Below, one piece after another: positions 61,346-64,000 of a stretch of 64,000 nt of DNA (position 1 is the stretch's first letter; each line of letters opens with the position of its first letter). The notes under the pieces were generated by a model, which saw nothing but the letters and a program-made list of their open reading frames with translations, did not search any database and was not told the origin of the DNA. The DNA comes from RYN-230 sp963717125 (GTDB lineage: Bacteria; Actinomycetota; Actinomycetes; Streptosporangiales; Streptosporangiaceae): assembly GCA_963717125.1 (NCBI GenBank), contig CAVQVG010000016.1, forward strand, positions 29,533 through 93,532, read 5' to 3'. The position numbers were made by a program, and so were the translations under genes.

Positions 61346-63346
61346 GTGAGTGGTTACCGGTACGGCGAGTACCACGACGGGCCCGACCCGCTGGCCCCGC
61401 CGTTCGATGCCCGCGGCGCCCTGGACGAACTGGGTGACGCGGTGCTGGACGGCGCGGACCCGTCCAGCGCCCTGCGCGACCTGCTGCGCCGCGGCGCGAC
61501 CGGCCACCGCGGCCTGGACGACCTGCTCCGCCGGGTACGGGAACGGCAGCAGGAGATCCGCAGCCGGGGCCGCCTGGACGGCATCCTGGAGCAGGCCCGG
61601 GCGCTGCTGGACACGGCCATCGGCCAGGAGCGCGCCGAGCTGTTCCCCGATCCCAGCGACGAGGCCCGGCTGCGCGAGGACGAACTCGACGCGCTGCCGT
61701 CCGACACCGCGCAGGCCATCCGCGGCCTGGCCGACTACAACTGGCGCAGCCCGGCCGCCCGGGAGACGTTCGAGCAGCTCAAGGACCTGCTCCGGTCCGA
61801 GGTGCTGGACAGCCAGTTCCGTGGCATGAAGGACGTGCTGCAGCAGCCGGACCCGGCGGCCATGCAGCGGGTCAAGGACATGATGGCCGAGCTGAACTCG
61901 ATGCTGGAGAAGGATGCCCGCGGCGAGCACACCCAGGCCGACTTCGACCAGTTCATGGACCGCTACGGGGACATGTTCCCGGAGAACCCACATGACCTCG
62001 AGGAGCTGGTGGACTCGCTGGTCCGCCGGGCCACGGCGGCGCAGCGGCTGCTCGGCTCGCTGACCGAGGGGCAGCGCGACGAGCTGGCCGCGCTGATGGA
62101 GCAGGCGCTGCAGGACGCCGGGCTGGCCGCCGAGATGGGCCGGCTGTCCGATCAGCTGCGCGCCCGGCGGCCGGAGATGGACATGGCCAACTGGCCGGGC
62201 GACCCGATGACCGGCGACCAGCCGCTCGGCCTGAGCGACGCCACCACCGCCCTGGCCGACTTGGCCGACCTGGCCGACCTGGAGGCGGAACTGCGCCAGG
62301 ACTACCCGGGCGCCCGGCTGGACGACATCGACGAGGCGGCCATCCGGCGCGCGCTCGGCCGGCAGGCCGTGGACGACATGGAAGCGCTCCGGCAGACCGA
62401 GCGGGAACTGGAGCGGCAAGGATATTTGCAGCGTAACGCCGGCCAGCTGGAACTCACCCCCAAGGCGGTGCGGCGGCTCGGCGAGACCGCGCTGCGCCGG
62501 GTGTTCGCCGACCTGCCAGACGGCGGCTACGGGGACCATGAACAGCGTGACGCCGGGCAGGCCGGCGAGTACACCGGCGCCACCCGGCGCTGGGAGTTCG
62601 GCGACGAGCAGGCCATCGACGCGCCCGCCACGGTGCGCAACGCGCTGCTCCGGGACGCGGCCGCGTTCCGGGGCCGGCCCGGCGAGGACCCCGATCATTT
62701 CGAGGGCACCCCGCCCCGGGTCCGGCTGTCCGGCCGGGACTTCGAGGTCGGCGAGACGCAGCGGCGCGCCTCGGCCGCGGTCTGCCTGCTGGTCGACCTG
62801 TCCTACTCGATGGCGCTGCGCGGCACCTGGGGCGCGGCCAAGCAGACCGCGCTGGCCCTGCACGCGCTGGTGCGCAGCCGGTTCCCGCAGGACTCCATCC
62901 AGGTCATCGGGTTCTCCAACTACGCCAGGGAACTGCGCGAGACCGACCTGGCCGGGCTGGGCTGGGACATGGTTCAGGGCACCAACCTGCACCACGCCCT
63001 GGTGCTGGCCGGCCGCTACCTGGACCGGCGCCCGGAACACGACCCGGTGGTGCTGATCGTGACCGACGGCGAGCCGACCGCGCACCTGCGCCGGGACGGG
63101 CAGTCCTGGTTCGACTGGCCGCCCGCGCCGGAGACGATCCAGCTCACCCTGGCCGAGGTGGACAAGATGACCCGGCGGCACGCCTCGCTGAACGTGTTCA
63201 TGCTGGCCGAGGACGAGCGGCTGACCGACTTCGTGAACGAGGTGGCCCGGCGGAACGGCGGCCGGGTGCTCCGCGCGGTGCCGGAACGGCTCGGCGAGTT
63301 CGTGGTCCGCGACTTCCTGCGCACCCGCCGGGAGTCCCGCCGGTAA
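61346..63346 (+). CDS. VWA-domain protein, partner of the AAA+ ATPase
   Basis: A 666-residue protein. The first 450 residues are helical and charged, with a short LADLADLADL repeat near residue 305. The C-terminal VWA domain has the MIDAS pattern DLSYSMALRG, a Thr in VQGTNLHHAL and VTDGEPTAH, so a metal site is intact. Relatives are annotated as magnesium chelatase subunit D-like. GTG 61346 is used; GAGAGGTG is 11 bases upstream. Confidence 0.9.
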   Translation: MSGYRYGEYHDGPDPLAPPFDARGALDELGDAVLDGADPSSALRDLLRRGATGHRGLDDLLRRVRERQQEIRSRGRLDGILEQARALLDTAIGQERAELFPDPSDEARLREDELDALPSDTAQAIRGLADYNWRSPAARETFEQLKDLLRSEVLDSQFRGMKDVLQQPDPAAMQRVKDMMAELNSMLEKDARGEHTQADFDQFMDRYGDMFPENPHDLEELVDSLVRRATAAQRLLGSLTEGQRDELAALMEQALQDAGLAAEMGRLSDQLRARRPEMDMANWPGDPMTGDQPLGLSDATTALADLADLADLEAELRQDYPGARLDDIDEAAIRRALGRQAVDDMEALRQTERELERQGYLQRNAGQLELTPKAVRRLGETALRRVFADLPDGGYGDHEQRDAGQAGEYTGATRRWEFGDEQAIDAPATVRNALLRDAAAFRGRPGEDPDHFEGTPPRVRLSGRDFEVGETQRRASAAVCLLVDLSYSMALRGTWGAAKQTALALHALVRSRFPQDSIQVIGFSNYARELRETDLAGLGWDMVQGTNLHHALVLAGRYLDRRPEHDPVVLIVTDGEPTAHLRRDGQSWFDWPPAPETIQLTLAEVDKMTRRHASLNVFMLAEDERLTDFVNEVARRNGGRVLRAVPERLGEFVVRDFLRTRRESRR

Positions 63347-63542
63347 GTAACGTCCGGGTCAATGGTTCATCCCGGAACGTCCGATAGGTCACCCTCAGGG
63401 ATACGCGGGATAGATTTTGCTTTACGGCTTTTGTGACCTTCCCGCAGCGCCCCGGCGGCCGTAGTAGCGTGCGGCAGTTACCGCATCGGTGGGCCAAACG
63501 CGCGGCAGCCGGATTTGGCCCGCATCTCTCTAGGAGGCCTAC

Positions 63543-63809
63543 GTGAGCGCTGTGACCGAATCAGGACCAAGAACGTCGGGCCGGAAGCCCGCGGTACTGA
63601 TTCTCTGGATTCTCGCGGTGCTGTTCCTGCTCCTCGCGATCGTCTACCTGGCCGCGCCGGCCAAGGATCTGCCGGGCTTCATCGGCTACATCAAGAACGG
63701 CGGCACCGGCAAGCACGACCTGCGGATGGGCATCTCGCTCGTCATCGCTGTCGCGTGCGGCGCGGCCGCCTGGTTCGTCAGCCGCAGCGGCAAGTCGGCC
63801 AGCAAGTAG
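63543..63809 (+). CDS. small two-helix membrane protein
   Basis: An 88-residue protein. GTG 63543 is preceded by TAGGAGG. Helices lie at about 17-38 and 62-80, with a Gly/Lys-rich loop between. Widespread in actinomycetes as a hypothetical protein. It has its own upstream region of about 195 bases (63347-63542) with a repeated AACGTCCG and a weak CCGGG/CCCGG hairpin. Function unknown. Confidence 0.75.
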   Translation: MSAVTESGPRTSGRKPAVLILWILAVLFLLLAIVYLAAPAKDLPGFIGYIKNGGTGKHDLRMGISLVIAVACGAAAWFVSRSGKSASK

Positions 63810-63832
63810 CCGGTCTGCGCCGCTTCGTCCCG

Positions 63833-63859
63833 GCGGCCCCCGGCCCGGCCGGGGGCCGC
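63833..63859. terminator. 11-bp hairpin
   Basis: GCGGCCCCCGG (63833-63843) and CCGGGGGCCGC (63849-63859) form a perfect stem with a five-base loop, 23 bases after the small membrane gene and 33 bases before the next start. It probably ends the upstream transcript. Confidence 0.75.
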
Positions 63860-63892
63860 ACTGGGACCTGCGGATACCCCTAGGATCAGGGC

Positions 63893-64000
63893 ATGTCTTT
63901 CACCGAGCGGCTGCTGGTATGGCTGCACGTCGCGTTCGTCGTTTTCACCATTGGCCCGGTCACCATCGCGACCATGTTAACCCCCCGTTACATCCGGGCC
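63893..64000 (+). CDS. membrane protein, 3' end outside window (DUF2269-like)
   Basis: An open frame from ATG 63893 runs to the window end without a stop, giving 36 residues. AGGATCAGGG lies just upstream. The sequence starts MSFTERLLVWLHVAFVVFT, followed by a GPVTIAT turn and TPRYIRA, which looks like the first helix and loop of a DUF2269-type multi-helix protein. Too little is present to be sure. Confidence 0.6.
   Translation, partial: MSFTERLLVWLHVAFVVFTIGPVTIATMLTPRYIRA

Noticed and set aside
59870..63181. 1,103-codon open frame on the minus strand opposite the MoxR/VWA genes
   Set aside because: Low-complexity Arg/Gly/His/Val-rich product without domains. It mirrors the third-position GC bias of the real plus-strand genes.

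Overview
The window is high-GC DNA with very strong third-position GC bias and frequent GTG/TTG starts with purine-rich ribosome binding sites. It encodes a mycothiol S-conjugate amidase, paired RsbW-like ATPase/XRE regulators and many GntR, TetR, LysR, PadR and Lrp regulators. This points to a soil actinomycete with a large genome (Streptosporangiales, Streptomycetales or Catenulisporales type). The genus cannot be read from the sequence. Genes are mostly densely packed, with many ATGA, GTGA and TGATG overlaps.

Layout. 1-11.4 kb: end of a fuconolactonase-like hydrolase gene with a GntR regulator, two small membrane proteins, a RecQ-like helicase carrying a phosphoribosyltransferase-like tail, a secreted Cys-rich protein, an MmpL exporter with a divergent TetR, and an ATPase/XRE pair divergent from an HTH protein. 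11.4-16.6 kb: AT-richer accessory DNA with three unrecognised proteins (two membrane, one zinc ribbon), followed by a complete IS4-family element with inverted repeats and a 10-bp target duplication. The element carries a cupin gene as passenger. 16.7-21.3 kb: aldo/keto reductase, LysR, and a frameshifted response-regulator/thioredoxin-reductase-like fusion.

21.4-38 kb is the most interesting region: a catabolic cluster for an N-heteroaromatic compound, most likely 3-hydroxypyridine. The plus-strand operon makes a molybdenum hydroxylase from separate FAD, SRPBCC (CoxG-like), 2Fe-2S and molybdopterin subunits. The minus-strand operon makes a split PEP-synthase-like pair, an amidase, a NicX-type 2,5-dihydroxypyridine dioxygenase, an NCS1 permease, a NicD-type deformylase, an HD-domain protein and a NicE-type maleate isomerase. 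Together they can take a hydroxypyridine through 2,5-dihydroxypyridine, N-formylmaleamate, maleamate and maleate to fumarate. IclR and GntR regulators lie between the operons. A perfect 20-bp palindrome overlaps the likely hydroxylase promoter, and a 15-residue leader ORF is coupled to its first gene. The paired kinase-like proteins and the HD protein suggest, as a hypothesis, phosphorylation-primed ring hydroxylation.

38-64 kb: secreted GH35 beta-galactosidase-like protein, PadR unit, signal peptidase, rhodanese, SNF2 helicase/SWIM pair (helicase frameshifted twice), secreted phosphoesterase, GNAT, mca, greA, a TTC38-like protein, TetR/DHA2 exporter (exporter frameshifted), Lrp/HPPD, threonine dehydratase, a MoxR-type ATPase with a VWA partner, and the start of a membrane protein cut by the window end.

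Two window-wide signals stand out. Short GC-rich tandem repeats of different sequence occur at about ten places, often within a few bases of a stop codon. Single-base frameshifts recur in otherwise intact large genes, which suggests either assembly errors or slippage-prone DNA.
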